From: Fimbriimonadia bacterium
GTDB taxonomy: Bacteria; Armatimonadota; Fimbriimonadia; Fimbriimonadales; JABRVX01
NCBI GenBank assembly: GCA_039961735.1
Contig: JABRVX010000002.1
Location: 53,961 to 117,960 of the forward strand
Direction of reading: 5' to 3'
Length of the DNA stretch: 64,000 nucleotides
In this document: positions 1 to 8,655 of the stretch, piece by piece
Layout: each line of letters begins with the position of its first letter
How positions within the stretch are numbered: position 1 is the stretch's first letter
The notes under the pieces: generated by a model
Seen by the model: only the letters and a program-made list of their open reading frames with translations
Told to the model about the DNA's origin: nothing
Databases searched by the model: none
Translations under genes and position numbers: made by a program

Positions 1-1238
1 AAGTACCCCTTCATCACGCAGTGTCCACGGATAACGATCTCGCCCCGTTCCTTCTCTGGTAGAGGGCGCCCATCCGGATCGTGTATCGCCATCTCGTTGC
101 AGGAGATCGGGCAACCTATACTCGGGAAACCGTAGTCACGCATCCAGTGGTTGTGAACATCCTTCGGTTGACCCAGTGGTAAGAAGCAGTCGTAGCATGT
201 GGTCTCGCTCAACCCGTACCCGTGTTGGATCACCTTATCGAACTGCTCCTCGAAGCGCTTGCCCAGTTCCACCGTGAGCGGTCCCGCGCCGCATATGAAG
301 TGACGAAACGCGCCAAAGTCGTATGCCGAGATGTCTTCGTTCTTCTCGCACAAGAACGCTAACACCGTCGGCACGACGCTGACTACCCCGACGCGATACT
401 GCGACAAGGTCTTCCAGAAAGAGGTGGCACTGAACCGCCGATGCAGCAGCACCGAGCCGCCATAGTATAACGGCGTGCAAAGCGTGACAATGATGCCGTT
501 GACGTGATGGATCGGCAGCACGCACATCATGCGCTCGCCTTCGCTCATCCGGTGCCACTCTGCTATCGAGTGTGCATCGGCTAAGTGGTTGTACTGCTCC
601 AGTACGACTCCCTTTGGCGGTCCTGTCGTGCCGCTCGTATACACTACCAAGCTCTCGGTCTCAGGGCCGTAGTCGGGTCGCGCAAACGGCACCGGGTGAG
701 GGGCTATCGCCTCGCCCATCTGGACGTAGTCGGCTCGAGGCTCACCCATCATCTGCACGAAGTGTTCTATGGAATTCTCGCCGCTTCTTAGGGCGGCGTA
801 CCGGTCGATGTAGTCCGGCATTACGAAGATGGCACGTGCCTCCGCGTTCGCTTGGATGTACTGGATGCGCTCGTCGTCCTCCGAGGCGTTGATGGGCACC
901 ACGCACACGCCAGCCAGCCACGCAGCGAAGTACACCTGCACCGTCAGCGGGTGATTGTACGAAAGCAGTGCGATGCGGTCGCCGACACCGAGACCCAGAT
1001 CGTATCGCAAGAAGCCCGCGGTGTGACATACGTCTCGATAGAACTCGCCGTAGGTGTAGCTGCCCGCCTCGCCATCTTGGTAGTACGTAAGCCAGGGCTT
1101 GTCGGTCAGGCGAGTGGCCTGCATCTCGATCAGCTCGCCCAAGGTCTCCACCTTGGTCATGCGCTGCTCGAAGGGACGGTGGCTCATGTCTCGAGCGGCC
1201 CGGATGTTCTCGCGCGTCGTTGCGTCAAGGTCTTCCAT
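1..1238 (-). CDS. acyl-CoA synthetase / AMP-binding ligase (3' end cut by window edge)
   Basis: This is an adenylate-forming enzyme that would activate a carboxylic acid, probably a fatty acid, with ATP and then transfer it to CoA. The visible 412 residues carry the P-loop YTSGTTGPPKG at about 200-210, followed by the A5-type motif GYGLSET at about 340-346. The C-terminal subdomain lies beyond base 1. The start is the ATG at 1238, preceded by a GGAGG about ten bases upstream. There is no signal peptide, so it should act in the cytoplasm. The family also contains carnitine-CoA and crotonobetaine-CoA ligases and non-ribosomal synthetase modules, so the substrate cannot be told. The motifs make the superfamily secure; the exact acid is not known. 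Confidence 0.9.
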   Translation of the reverse strand, partial: MEDLDATTRENIRAARDMSHRPFEQRMTKVETLGELIEMQATRLTDKPWLTYYQDGEAGSYTYGEFYRDVCHTAGFLRYDLGLGVGDRIALLSYNHPLTVQVYFAAWLAGVCVVPINASEDDERIQYIQANAEARAIFVMPDYIDRYAALRSGENSIEHFVQMMGEPRADYVQMGEAIAPHPVPFARPDYGPETESLVVYTSGTTGPPKGVVLEQYNHLADAHSIAEWHRMSEGERMMCVLPIHHVNGIIVTLCTPLYYGGSVLLHRRFSATSFWKTLSQYRVGVVSVVPTVLAFLCEKNEDISAYDFGAFRHFICGAGPLTVELGKRFEEQFDKVIQHGYGLSETTCYDCFLPLGQPKDVHNHWMRDYGFPSIGCPISCNEMAIHDPDGRPLPEKERGEIVIRGHCVMKGY

Positions 1239-1337
1239 CTTCGACTTTCCTCCAAGATACTGTTCGACAGAGAACAGGTGTGACCTGCCGGCAGTGCCCG
1301 GCTCAACCTCTTGGCCACCTCGTCCGTATTGTCCGAC

Positions 1338-2060
1338 ATGAAGGCTACGACGGGCACAGTCATTGCCGTGTTGGCGGTTCTCGCCGCGTTCCAGGTGGCG
1401 CTCGTGACCGTCGTGTTGTGGGGAGACGCGGTTTCGCGTGCCACGATGCTGATGGTCTCTGGGCTCTACCTTCTGTGGATACTGGGGTTCGGGCTGGTCA
1501 GCCGACTCGGCCGAGATCGCGTTCGGGCCGTCATCTCTCGTATGCGCATGTCCCGCGGCCTAAAGTTCACCCTATTTGCCACGCTGCTGGCTTTGCTCGA
1601 AGAGGCCGTCACTACCGGTATGACCAACCTCGCGCCGCTCTTCGGCGTATCCGTCGGAGCGGCATTCATCACGGCATCCACCAACTACCTCGACGTGGTT
1701 CTCGGCCACAGCGTGGTCGTGTTCGTGCCGATGTTCGCTGCTTGGGCTTGGATGTTGGGGCGGCGGGCGTTCACTCCGAACATGGTCCTGATAACTTTCG
1801 GTCTCACGGGGATGCTAGCAGAAGCGATGTCCTTTGGCATCCAGAATCTGGCCTCGGCCCCCTTTTGGATCTTGGTGTACGGGCTGATGGTGTATCTGCC
1901 CGCGTACTGCCTCGGCCCTGGAGAGCGAGCGGAGCCGCCGAGGGCTCGAGACTACGCGCTTGCCCTCTTCCTTCCCATCTTGGCAGCGATCCCGGTGGCT
2001 GCAGTCGTCGGTTCACTGCATCCCGGCCCACACCATTTCGGACCGGGCAACGGGCCCTAG
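1338..2060 (+). CDS. polytopic membrane protein, unknown function
   Basis: This 240-residue protein is almost entirely hydrophobic, with about seven likely membrane helices. It has a short basic loop (RMRMSRG) after the second helix and a Gly/Pro/His-rich C-terminal tail. I do not recognise a family. I chose the ATG at 1338 because the only earlier start in frame is a TTG at 1311 that adds nine non-conserved-looking residues; neither has a clear Shine-Dalgarno site. It stands alone on the plus strand between the divergently transcribed ligase and the convergent atpH, and its stop codon overlaps the atpH stop by a few bases. Coding potential is supported by the length and the consistent hydrophobic pattern; function is not. 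Confidence 0.65.
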   Translation: MKATTGTVIAVLAVLAAFQVALVTVVLWGDAVSRATMLMVSGLYLLWILGFGLVSRLGRDRVRAVISRMRMSRGLKFTLFATLLALLEEAVTTGMTNLAPLFGVSVGAAFITASTNYLDVVLGHSVVVFVPMFAAWAWMLGRRAFTPNMVLITFGLTGMLAEAMSFGIQNLASAPFWILVYGLMVYLPAYCLGPGERAEPPRARDYALALFLPILAAIPVAAVVGSLHPGPHHFGPGNGP

Positions 2061-2605
2061 GCCTGTATCAAGACGTCGCGATAAAGGCGCTCTCGCAGGC
2101 CGTCCAGGTTGCCCCGGATGGAGCCGTCCATCAGCGTATCCCGCAAGACGACTTTCACACCGCCGATGATCTCTGGGTCAACGGAGAATGTGGCCTGAAT
2201 CCTCATTCCCGTTTTGCGCTCGAGGTAACCGATGACCCGCCGTTGCTCATCCTCGGACAGCTCGGTGGCGGTGATCACCTCGGCGTCTGCCACCCCCTCG
2301 AACTCCTTGCGAAGCAGTTCGAACTCCTCTTGGATCTCCGGAAGGGCATCCTCACGGCGCTTGTGGATGAGCAGCGAGAGGAGGTCGCGGGTCAGGTCCG
2401 AGACCCGACCCGACAGTTTCTCCATGCTCGCCCCTTTGCTTACGACGTCTCCTACAGGGGAGAGGAGAAGGTTGCGAAATGCCTCATCCGTGGCAAACAG
2501 GTTTGCCAACACCCCGAGGTCATCTGCCACAGCCGCCAACATGCCCTTGTCTCGAGCGGCGTGGAAGAGTGCCCGAGCGTATCGCTTCGCAACCCGCCGG
2601 CTCAT
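2057..2605 (-). CDS. atpH: F1Fo ATP synthase delta subunit
   Basis: The 182-residue protein matches the delta (OSCP-type) subunit, which links the F1 head to the b-subunit stator. The N-terminal helical domain begins RRVAKRYARALFHAA, typical of the family. The C-terminal part contains EVITATELSEDEQRRVIGYLERKTG and the family-typical stretch VDPEIIGGVKVVLRDTLMDGS. Length is normal (about 180). The ATG lies three bases after the atpF stop, so translation is likely coupled. It is the last gene of the cluster: no atpA, atpG, atpD or atpC follows, and the next gene is on the opposite strand. The F1 catalytic genes must be elsewhere in the genome. Confidence 0.96.
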   Translation of the reverse strand: MSRRVAKRYARALFHAARDKGMLAAVADDLGVLANLFATDEAFRNLLLSPVGDVVSKGASMEKLSGRVSDLTRDLLSLLIHKRREDALPEIQEEFELLRKEFEGVADAEVITATELSEDEQRRVIGYLERKTGMRIQATFSVDPEIIGGVKVVLRDTLMDGSIRGNLDGLRERLYRDVLIQA

Positions 2606-2608
2606 CGG

Positions 2609-3145
2609 CTATGCGGCCCCCGATTCCTCGACGAACGCGCTTACGAGCTTGCGATGGCGCTCGTCGGACATGGTCTCGCGCGTCACCTTCTCGGCGGCGC
2701 GCAGGGCGAGGTCCACGACGTGTGCGCGCAGCTCCAGCATCATCTTCTGCCTCTCTTGGGCCATCTCCGCGTGGGTGCGTTCTTCGATCTCCTTGGCCGT
2801 GGCGCGCGCTTCGGCGATGATGCGATCTTTCAGAGCCTGCGCTTCCGAAACGGCGGCGTGGATGCGCTCGCGGGACTCGGCCTCGGCTGCCGCCAACTTT
2901 TGTTCGTAGTCGTCCCGTAGTCGTTGCATCTCGCTCTTCAGGTTTTCCGCATCCGAATAGGTATCTTCCAGATAGCGCGTTCGGTCGTCCAGCGCTTGGC
3001 GCAACGGTCGGAAGAAGATGCGGCTGACCAAGAAGAGCATAATCAGCACGGCAATCAACTGTGAGATGATCGTGCGCAGATCAATGCCCAAATCGCCGAG
3101 CAGGTTGCCGTGGCTCAGCTCGCCGAGCCTATCCCACCACTCCAT
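2609..3145 (-). CDS. atpF: F1Fo ATP synthase b subunit
   Basis: Peripheral-stalk subunit b of ATP synthase, 178 residues. One N-terminal membrane helix (about 26-46, LRTIISQLIAVLIMLFLVSR) is followed by a long charged coiled coil (about 50-165) rich in Glu, Arg, Ala and Gln, as expected for the stator. Roughly 20 extra residues before the helix are slightly more than usual. It sits between atpE (31-base gap) and atpH (3-base gap) in the same order as the classical atpBEFH. No second b/b' gene is seen, so the stalk is probably a homodimer. Confidence 0.95.
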   Translation of the reverse strand: MEWWDRLGELSHGNLLGDLGIDLRTIISQLIAVLIMLFLVSRIFFRPLRQALDDRTRYLEDTYSDAENLKSEMQRLRDDYEQKLAAAEAESRERIHAAVSEAQALKDRIIAEARATAKEIEERTHAEMAQERQKMMLELRAHVVDLALRAAEKVTRETMSDERHRKLVSAFVEESGAA

Positions 3146-3176
3146 CAGTACCTCTCCTTGTGTCGCTATGCGGCGC

Positions 3177-3500
3177 TTAGCCGGCTAGCGGGAAGCTGGG
3201 TGCATCCGCAGCGAGGGGCGCGGAGTAGTGTGCGGTAGCCTTTTCAGCGTCGATGACGTCCTTCGGCGCGGGCAGCTTGCCCAGCAGAAGGAACGCGATG
3301 AGCAACGTGAACAGGATCAAGGACTCGACGAACGCGAGGGCGATGATCATCGAAGTCTGAATCTTGCCCTGCAGTTCTGGCTGTCGCGACATACCGTTCA
3401 ATGCTCCGTTACCGATGTGGCCCTGGCCGAGTGCGCCGCCCAGGACGGCGAGTCCCAACGCTAGGCCGACGGCGAGTGCGATTCCGTATAGTGCTAGCAC
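3177..3500 (-). CDS. atpE: F1Fo ATP synthase c subunit (rotor ring), with C-terminal extension
   Basis: Rotor-ring subunit c. Two membrane helices form a hairpin joined by the polar loop SRQPELQGK (about 38-46). The ion-binding carboxylate is Glu59 in AFVES; Gln26 in GALGQGH sits at the place of the Gln that coordinates Na+ in Ilyobacter c rings, and Ser60 follows the Glu as in Na+-type rings. The position of the supporting Tyr is Phe. These residues leave open whether the ring uses H+ or Na+. At 107 residues it is longer than the usual 70-90, because of a tail of about 30 residues after the second helix. The start is a GTG at 3500, with an AAGGAGG about ten bases upstream. Confidence 0.93.
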   Translation of the reverse strand: MLALYGIALAVGLALGLAVLGGALGQGHIGNGALNGMSRQPELQGKIQTSMIIALAFVESLILFTLLIAFLLLGKLPAPKDVIDAEKATAHYSAPLAADAPSFPLAG

Positions 3501-3515
3501 CTTTCGGTGACCTCC

Positions 3516-4244
3516 TTAGTGCGCCGCCGCCGTCGCGGCGTGCGCGTGTTCTTCCTCATGTTCGTGCGGGCTCATAAGCGCGAGATAAATCGTTGTCAGC
3601 ATGGCGAATACCAATGCCTGAATGAGCGAAGTGAAGATGGCCAGCAGCAAGATGGGCGCCTGAAGAGGCAACGGGAAGCCGCCGACGGATACCAGGTTGC
3701 CGAAGACGTGGCTCACCTCGTGTTCGCCGTGCACGTTGCCGTAGAGTCGCAGAGAGAGCGAGATGATCTTCGCGAACTCGCTGACTACTTCTACGAAGAG
3801 CATCAGCGGTCCGATCAGCGCCATCGGCCCCCAGAAGTGCTTGATGTAGCCGAGGATGCCGTTGTTGCGAATGCCCTCGTACTGCACGTACACGAAGACC
3901 GTGATGGACAGGCCGAGGTTGATCGCGAGGCTGGCCGTCGGCGTCGGAAGCCCGAGAAGCCCCCACAGGTTCGAGCACAAGATGAAGATGAACATCGTGC
4001 CCACGAACGGAACGTACTTGCGCCCCCGAGGGCCGATGACGTTCACACACATGTTCTCGATGAAAACGTAGATGTGCTCGGCCAACCGGAACAAGAGACC
4101 CCGCGGTACCCTTTCGGTCCGGCCTCTCTGGATGGCCGTGCCGAAGACCGCAAGGAAGAGCCCAATGATGATCAGGCCCCACAACGGGAGCGCCCAATAG
4201 GCAGGTCCCGTCCCCGCTCCGGCAGCTACGAACGCTATCTGCAA
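3516..4244 (-). CDS. atpB: F1Fo ATP synthase a subunit
   Basis: Stator subunit a, which forms the ion half-channels against the c ring. The 242-residue protein has five to six membrane helices and the essential Arg166 in SLSLRLYGNVHGEH, followed by the C-terminal helix pair. The C-terminus is unusually rich in His and Glu (SPHEHEEEHAHAATAAAH), which could bind metal or simply be a soluble tail; I cannot tell. It lies 13 bases after atpI and 15 bases before atpE. Identity is secure from the Arg motif and the gene order. Confidence 0.96.
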   Translation of the reverse strand: MQIAFVAAGAGTGPAYWALPLWGLIIIGLFLAVFGTAIQRGRTERVPRGLLFRLAEHIYVFIENMCVNVIGPRGRKYVPFVGTMFIFILCSNLWGLLGLPTPTASLAINLGLSITVFVYVQYEGIRNNGILGYIKHFWGPMALIGPLMLFVEVVSEFAKIISLSLRLYGNVHGEHEVSHVFGNLVSVGGFPLPLQAPILLLAIFTSLIQALVFAMLTTIYLALMSPHEHEEEHAHAATAAAH

Positions 4245-4257
4245 TGCCCTTCCTCAC

Positions 4258-4638
4258 CTACTCGCGCGAACGCAGGGACCGTAGGGCCCCTGCGGCCATC
4301 GCCAAGTATACCGAAACCGCGCCGAGTACGAAACAGGCCGCCGGAACGAGCCCGAGCGAAGCCGCGCCGAACGCAGCGAGACCGAACACGGGGAACTTGA
4401 CGGCGCCGAGACCGAGCAGGCGGGCGTGCCCATCCACAAGGCGCGAGTCCGTCCGTATCCACCGGGGAAGCAAGCTTGCGCTGAGCAACAGGGAACCCGC
4501 CGCAACGCCCCAGCCCAGGCTCAGGCCCAAGGCCTCACGCCACCCCAGCAGCAACAAGACCCCTAGGAGGGCCGGAACCACGAGCCACAGGGCATCCAGC
4601 CCGGCTCTCCCTACCCAGTACCCGGAAGGTTCTCGCAC
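4258..4638 (-). CDS. AtpI-like small membrane protein
   Basis: This 126-residue protein has four likely membrane helices arranged as two pairs around a short basic loop (RWIRTDSRLVDGHAR). Position (first gene before atpB) and topology match the poorly conserved ATP synthase subunit I (AtpI), thought to help c-ring assembly or Mg2+ uptake. There is no diagnostic motif, so the call depends mainly on context. The 185 bases upstream of the ATG have no convincing promoter; the best -10-like element is TATAGC near 4675-4680 with a poor -35. Confidence 0.6.
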   Translation of the reverse strand: MREPSGYWVGRAGLDALWLVVPALLGVLLLLGWREALGLSLGWGVAAGSLLLSASLLPRWIRTDSRLVDGHARLLGLGAVKFPVFGLAAFGAASLGLVPAACFVLGAVSVYLAMAAGALRSLRSRE

Positions 4639-4823
4639 GAAGCAACGATACCGCGTCGCGGCGGTCAGGCATCGCTATAGAGCCTTCGGAACCCACCAGC
4701 ACGGCTCTCGGGTTCGAGGCCCGGAACACCCGGTGCGCCTTGCCATCGAGGGTTTTGTGCGGCACGTAGGTAGACGACGATGCACCCGACGCTACGCTGT
4801 GGTGGAGTATCGTCCTGTTGCAG

Positions 4824-5411
4824 CTAGACCAGGCTGAGGGTCAGGGAGCGGAGGCGGCCCACCGTGAGGCGGTCCAAGTCGCCGAAGCGGACGAGCATCT
4901 TGTGGTTGAGCTGACCCACCGCCTTGACGGCGTCCACGCGGCCGGGCAGTATCAGATGCTCCGCGCGGCTGAGCGGGATCTCGGCAAGCACCTGCGTCTT
5001 CGGCTCGAGCGACTCGGCACCGAACTGCAGCAGCCCGTCCGGTGATAGCTTCACGCACCGGCCATCGGAGACGATGGGAGTCATCGTCATCGTCGAGAGC
5101 TTACAGGGGAGGTCGCACTGACGCCAGGCCTGGTCGTCCAGCCGCTCTAACCGCACCTGTGCGGGGGCAGCGAGTAGCAGGAGCGCGCCCCGTCGTCCCA
5201 ACAGGTCCGTGTGCACTACTGCCACCGTCTCGCCCGAGCTGACCTCTAGTGTGAGGTCGGGTGGCGGGTTGGTGTGGTCCAGGGCGTACCACTCACCCCA
5301 CCGGCACTCGAAGATGAACACCTCGGTGTGATCCAGAATCGCACCGAACATCTCCTGTTCCCCGGAGTTCCACGAGAGGCGTGCCAGCTTGCCCTTGTAG
5401 TTTGTGATCAT
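4824..5411 (-). CDS. conserved-looking protein, unknown function
   Basis: A soluble 195-residue protein with no signal peptide and no motif I recognise. It begins MITNYKGKLARLSWNSGEQEMFG and is mainly alternating hydrophobic/charged residues, suggesting two small beta-rich domains: residues 1-95 and, after a turn (SDGRCVKLSPDGLLQFG), residues 110-195. It is oriented with the ATP synthase genes and 185 bases upstream of atpI, so it could be read through into that cluster. There is no strong Shine-Dalgarno site before the ATG at 5411. Coding is supported by the length and by the lack of a better frame on either strand. Confidence 0.6.
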   Translation of the reverse strand: MITNYKGKLARLSWNSGEQEMFGAILDHTEVFIFECRWGEWYALDHTNPPPDLTLEVSSGETVAVVHTDLLGRRGALLLLAAPAQVRLERLDDQAWRQCDLPCKLSTMTMTPIVSDGRCVKLSPDGLLQFGAESLEPKTQVLAEIPLSRAEHLILPGRVDAVKAVGQLNHKMLVRFGDLDRLTVGRLRSLTLSLV

Positions 5412-5490
5412 AGCGGTTGGACCGAGTGGTATTTTCCCGGCGGTTCATTCCGCAATGAAGACGAGGGCGAGCCTCGCACGTTGTACTAGA

Positions 5491-8400
5491 TTAGCTCCCA
5501 GACTTCCGTTTGCGCAGCTCCTCCATACACTCCTTCACGGCGCGCTCGAGCTGTATGTCCTTACGGTTCAGGATGTCTCTCACCCCGATAGGTACCAGGA
5601 CGTCTGGTTGTACCGCGGTGTTCTCCATCGTCGTTCCGTCCAGCCTGCGCACCCACACGAAGGGCACGCGAATCGTCGTCCGCCCGTCGAACAGCGTACG
5701 ATCGCTGGTGCCGATCACCCCCGCGGCAGTCGGGGTGCCCACGATCTTGCCGAGTCCGAAGTCACGGAACCCCGAGGCGAAAATCTCCGAGTTGCTCGCG
5801 CTGCCTTCGTCAATCAGCAGCACGGTGGGCTTCCGCCATACACGCGAGGGTGAGACCTCCAAACGCTCCTCACCGCGGTTCTGCCGGTAGGCGTATGCTC
5901 GCCGCTCCAACGCTTCTAACAGGAAAGTCGCAATATGCCCGCCGCCGTTGCCCCTAACATCCAGGATCAGTCCTTCGTAGGGTGCGGCATCACGCCACAG
6001 CTCCCGCTCGAACCGCTCCAGGGATGGGATGTTCATGCTCTGGATGTGCATGTAGTACAGCTTGCCGCCGGACTGTTCTAGCACCGTCTGGCGACAGGTG
6101 TCCACCATGTTCTCGTAGCGTGCGTTCGAGAGGGCCGAGCTACTGATCGGCCGAATGCGCACGTCTCGCGTTTCGCTGCCACTGGAGACCTTGAGCCGCA
6201 CTACTTTGCCGACGGTGTCGTCTAGCAGCTCGTGCAAGGACTCGTTATGCCGCACCGGCTTACCGTCCACTTCCAGGATCGTGTCACCCGGTGACAGGAG
6301 GCTTTCCGGCTTGGCGGCAGGTGTTCGCTTCACCACTTCCACTACTCGTGCGCCGGGTCCCGTGTACGCTTCGTCGAGCAACACACCGAGGTTGCCAGTG
6401 GCACGTGGCGAGTCCTCGGGGATGCTGAAACCGAGGTGGCTCGCCCCCAGTTCACCCAGCATCAGCGTGAAGAAGTAGGTCATGTCCTGCGAGTGATAGG
6501 TTCGTTCCATGAAGGGCTCGTACACCGCTCTCACGGCATCCCAATCCACTCCGTGCATGCCCGGGTCGTAGAAGTAGTGCTTCAGGATCCAATAGCCCTG
6601 ATGAAACAGCGCCTTCGATTCCTCCTGCCTATTTATCGTAATCTCTGCAGTGAAGCTAACGCGGCCCGTCGAACCGTCCAGCGAGACCGTCTGGATACTG
6701 CCACCGCTGCCGATGTAGTACACCTTCTTGCCCGACTTGTCGGGGATTAGACTACCACTCACGCTGGTAGCGGTGGCCAGAGGCTTCAGGTTCTCTCCAC
6801 CCACTCCCACCGAGTAAAAGCGGCGCGTGCCGTCCGGCGCTGCTACGAACACGACGGTCTTTCCGTCGGGCATTACCGCGAACTCGTGTTGCTGACCGGC
6901 ATAGGAGGCTATCTGACGAGCACGTGTGTGGATGTCTTCCCAGTCCACCGCGATCGGCTTGTCTTTCTCCTTGTCCTTCTCGAGTTCCTCGGAGGGTTCG
7001 TCTTCTAGCTTGTCCGGCTGGCGCTCGAGGGATAACACGTGGATGGCAGGGTCCAGTCCGCGTCGCCAATTGTCACGATACACGTAGGCGATTTGGCGTC
7101 CGTCCCCTATCCAGCGGACGTAGCTGTTGTAACCGGGCCTGCGCGTGATGTTGATGGGCTGAGCGGAAAGATCGGTGGGCATTAGCTCTACGTCCCACGA
7201 CTCCCGAATCTCACTACGCGAGACGAGTAGCCACTTACCGTCTGGCGACACGGCCCAGCTATCCAGCGATGGGCCGGCACGAACCTTCTCGGCGGGTCCG
7301 CCCTCGGTAGACACTCTCCAGAGCGCCACGCCGTTCGGCCCCTCGACGAAGTACACCTGCTTGCCGTCTGGCGAGAAGCCTACGTCCTCCTTTGGCCCGC
7401 CACCTGTGCTCAGCTCTCGTAGGTTGCTGCCGTCGGTGTCCATGATGCATACCTGTGGGGTGCCGTTGCGCTCGCTGAGGAATGCTATCTGCTTGCCGTC
7501 CGGGCTGTATGCGGGGTCGGAGTCCACCTCGGGGCCACGGGTCAGTCGCTTCGCCACACCGCCATCCGCCGACACGGTGTAGATGTCTCCATACAGCGCG
7601 AAGGCCAACCGCTTGCCGTCGGGTGACACTGCCAGGTCGGACGCACCCGATGTGAGGGTTCGGCGCTCGGTCAGGTTGAATGGATCGTCGGTCGAGGCTT
7701 GGAGAGCGATCCGCTTCGGCTTCCCACCGGGTGGGAGGTGGTACAGGTCCGGACCGTACTCGAAGACGATGTCCCCCGACTTACGCGCGATAGAGGGGAA
7801 GCGTACCATGCCCTCGGCAAACGTCGTCAGCTGTCTCGGGTTGCTTCCGTCAGAGGACATGCGCCAGAGGTTGAACGTTCCGGACCGCTCGCTCACGAAG
7901 ACGACGTTCCGACCGTCCGGCGTCCACATCGGCCAGTGGTCCTGCCCCTCCCAGTCGGTCAATCGTACGTACTCGCGGGCGTTGGGCGAGTAGGTGTAGA
8001 TATCGAACTGCCCTCCGCCCTTATAGCGTTTGCGATACCATGCTGCAGCGCCGCGCGTGATGGCAACACGCCTGCCGTCCGGCGACGCGCTTGCGGCATA
8101 GCAGTACTGATAGTCCTCGTCCGTCAAGCGAGTGGTGGCGCCGGTCTCGACGTCCACGGCATACACGGCGGTGCGCCGGGCCTCGCGGTTAGATAGGAAG
8201 AGCACCTTCTTGCCATCCGGGGTCCAGTCGGTCACCATGTCCGATGCCGAGTGGTAGGTTAGGCGTTTCGGCCTCCCCCCCGCCGCATCCATCACATACA
8301 CATCGTAACCGCCTTCTCGGTTGCTGGAGAAGGCAATTTGCTTTCCATCGGGAGAGAACTGGGGGCGCATCTCGTGACGCACGTGCACGGTGACGCGCGT

Positions 8401-8550
8401 GGCACGTCCGCCCGAAGTCGGCGCTGTCCAGATGTCGCCGAGGTAGGAGAAGGCGACGGTCTTCCCGTCGGGCGAAAGAGCGGGCGTTCTTGCTCCGATC
8501 ACCGCGTCGGGGCTGAGCGACAATGCGAAAAGGACTACCGCGAACACCAT
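5491..8550 (-). CDS. secreted Tricorn-type S41 protease (beta-propeller + PDZ + TSPc)
   Basis: A 1019-residue exported protease. Residues 1-20 look like a signal peptide. From about 20 to 560 there are many repeats of the form 'SPDGKxVxFxS', typical of TolB/Tricorn beta-propeller blades. A PDZ-like segment (about 720-800, SPGDTILEVDGKPV) precedes the C-terminal peptidase core. By comparison with Tricorn, His705 in GASHLGF with the adjacent Ser704, Ser919 in ASNSEIF and Glu976 in TMENTAVQPD would form the catalytic tetrad. The enzyme probably degrades peptides in the periplasm or outside the cell. The gene is complete, and divergent from the ceramidase-like gene across a 105-base gap. Confidence 0.93.
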   Translation of the reverse strand: MVFAVVLFALSLSPDAVIGARTPALSPDGKTVAFSYLGDIWTAPTSGGRATRVTVHVRHEMRPQFSPDGKQIAFSSNREGGYDVYVMDAAGGRPKRLTYHSASDMVTDWTPDGKKVLFLSNREARRTAVYAVDVETGATTRLTDEDYQYCYAASASPDGRRVAITRGAAAWYRKRYKGGGQFDIYTYSPNAREYVRLTDWEGQDHWPMWTPDGRNVVFVSERSGTFNLWRMSSDGSNPRQLTTFAEGMVRFPSIARKSGDIVFEYGPDLYHLPPGGKPKRIALQASTDDPFNLTERRTLTSGASDLAVSPDGKRLAFALYGDIYTVSADGGVAKRLTRGPEVDSDPAYSPDGKQIAFLSERNGTPQVCIMDTDGSNLRELSTGGGPKEDVGFSPDGKQVYFVEGPNGVALWRVSTEGGPAEKVRAGPSLDSWAVSPDGKWLLVSRSEIRESWDVELMPTDLSAQPINITRRPGYNSYVRWIGDGRQIAYVYRDNWRRGLDPAIHVLSLERQPDKLEDEPSEELEKDKEKDKPIAVDWEDIHTRARQIASYAGQQHEFAVMPDGKTVVFVAAPDGTRRFYSVGVGGENLKPLATATSVSGSLIPDKSGKKVYYIGSGGSIQTVSLDGSTGRVSFTAEITINRQEESKALFHQGYWILKHYFYDPGMHGVDWDAVRAVYEPFMERTYHSQDMTYFFTLMLGELGASHLGFSIPEDSPRATGNLGVLLDEAYTGPGARVVEVVKRTPAAKPESLLSPGDTILEVDGKPVRHNESLHELLDDTVGKVVRLKVSSGSETRDVRIRPISSSALSNARYENMVDTCRQTVLEQSGGKLYYMHIQSMNIPSLERFERELWRDAAPYEGLILDVRGNGGGHIATFLLEALERRAYAYRQNRGEERLEVSPSRVWRKPTVLLIDEGSASNSEIFASGFRDFGLGKIVGTPTAAGVIGTSDRTLFDGRTTIRVPFVWVRRLDGTTMENTAVQPDVLVPIGVRDILNRKDIQLERAVKECMEELRKRKSGS

Positions 8551-8655
8551 AGTGCCGTCCTTTTCCGCTTCCCCGCTCCCCGCTCCTGCCTCAGAGCCCG
8601 ATCACCGTCGGCAACTCGGGTTCCTCGTACGGGGATTGGTGGGCCAAAATAGGCC

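Noticed and set aside
1220..2920. 566-codon plus-strand frame over the membrane protein and atpH/atpF
   Set aside because: Arg/Pro/His-rich shadow frame; two well-supported genes lie on the other strand.
4535..4765. Minus-strand frame of 76 codons before atpI
   Set aside because: It overlaps the well-supported atpI-like start and its composition is that of a shadow frame.
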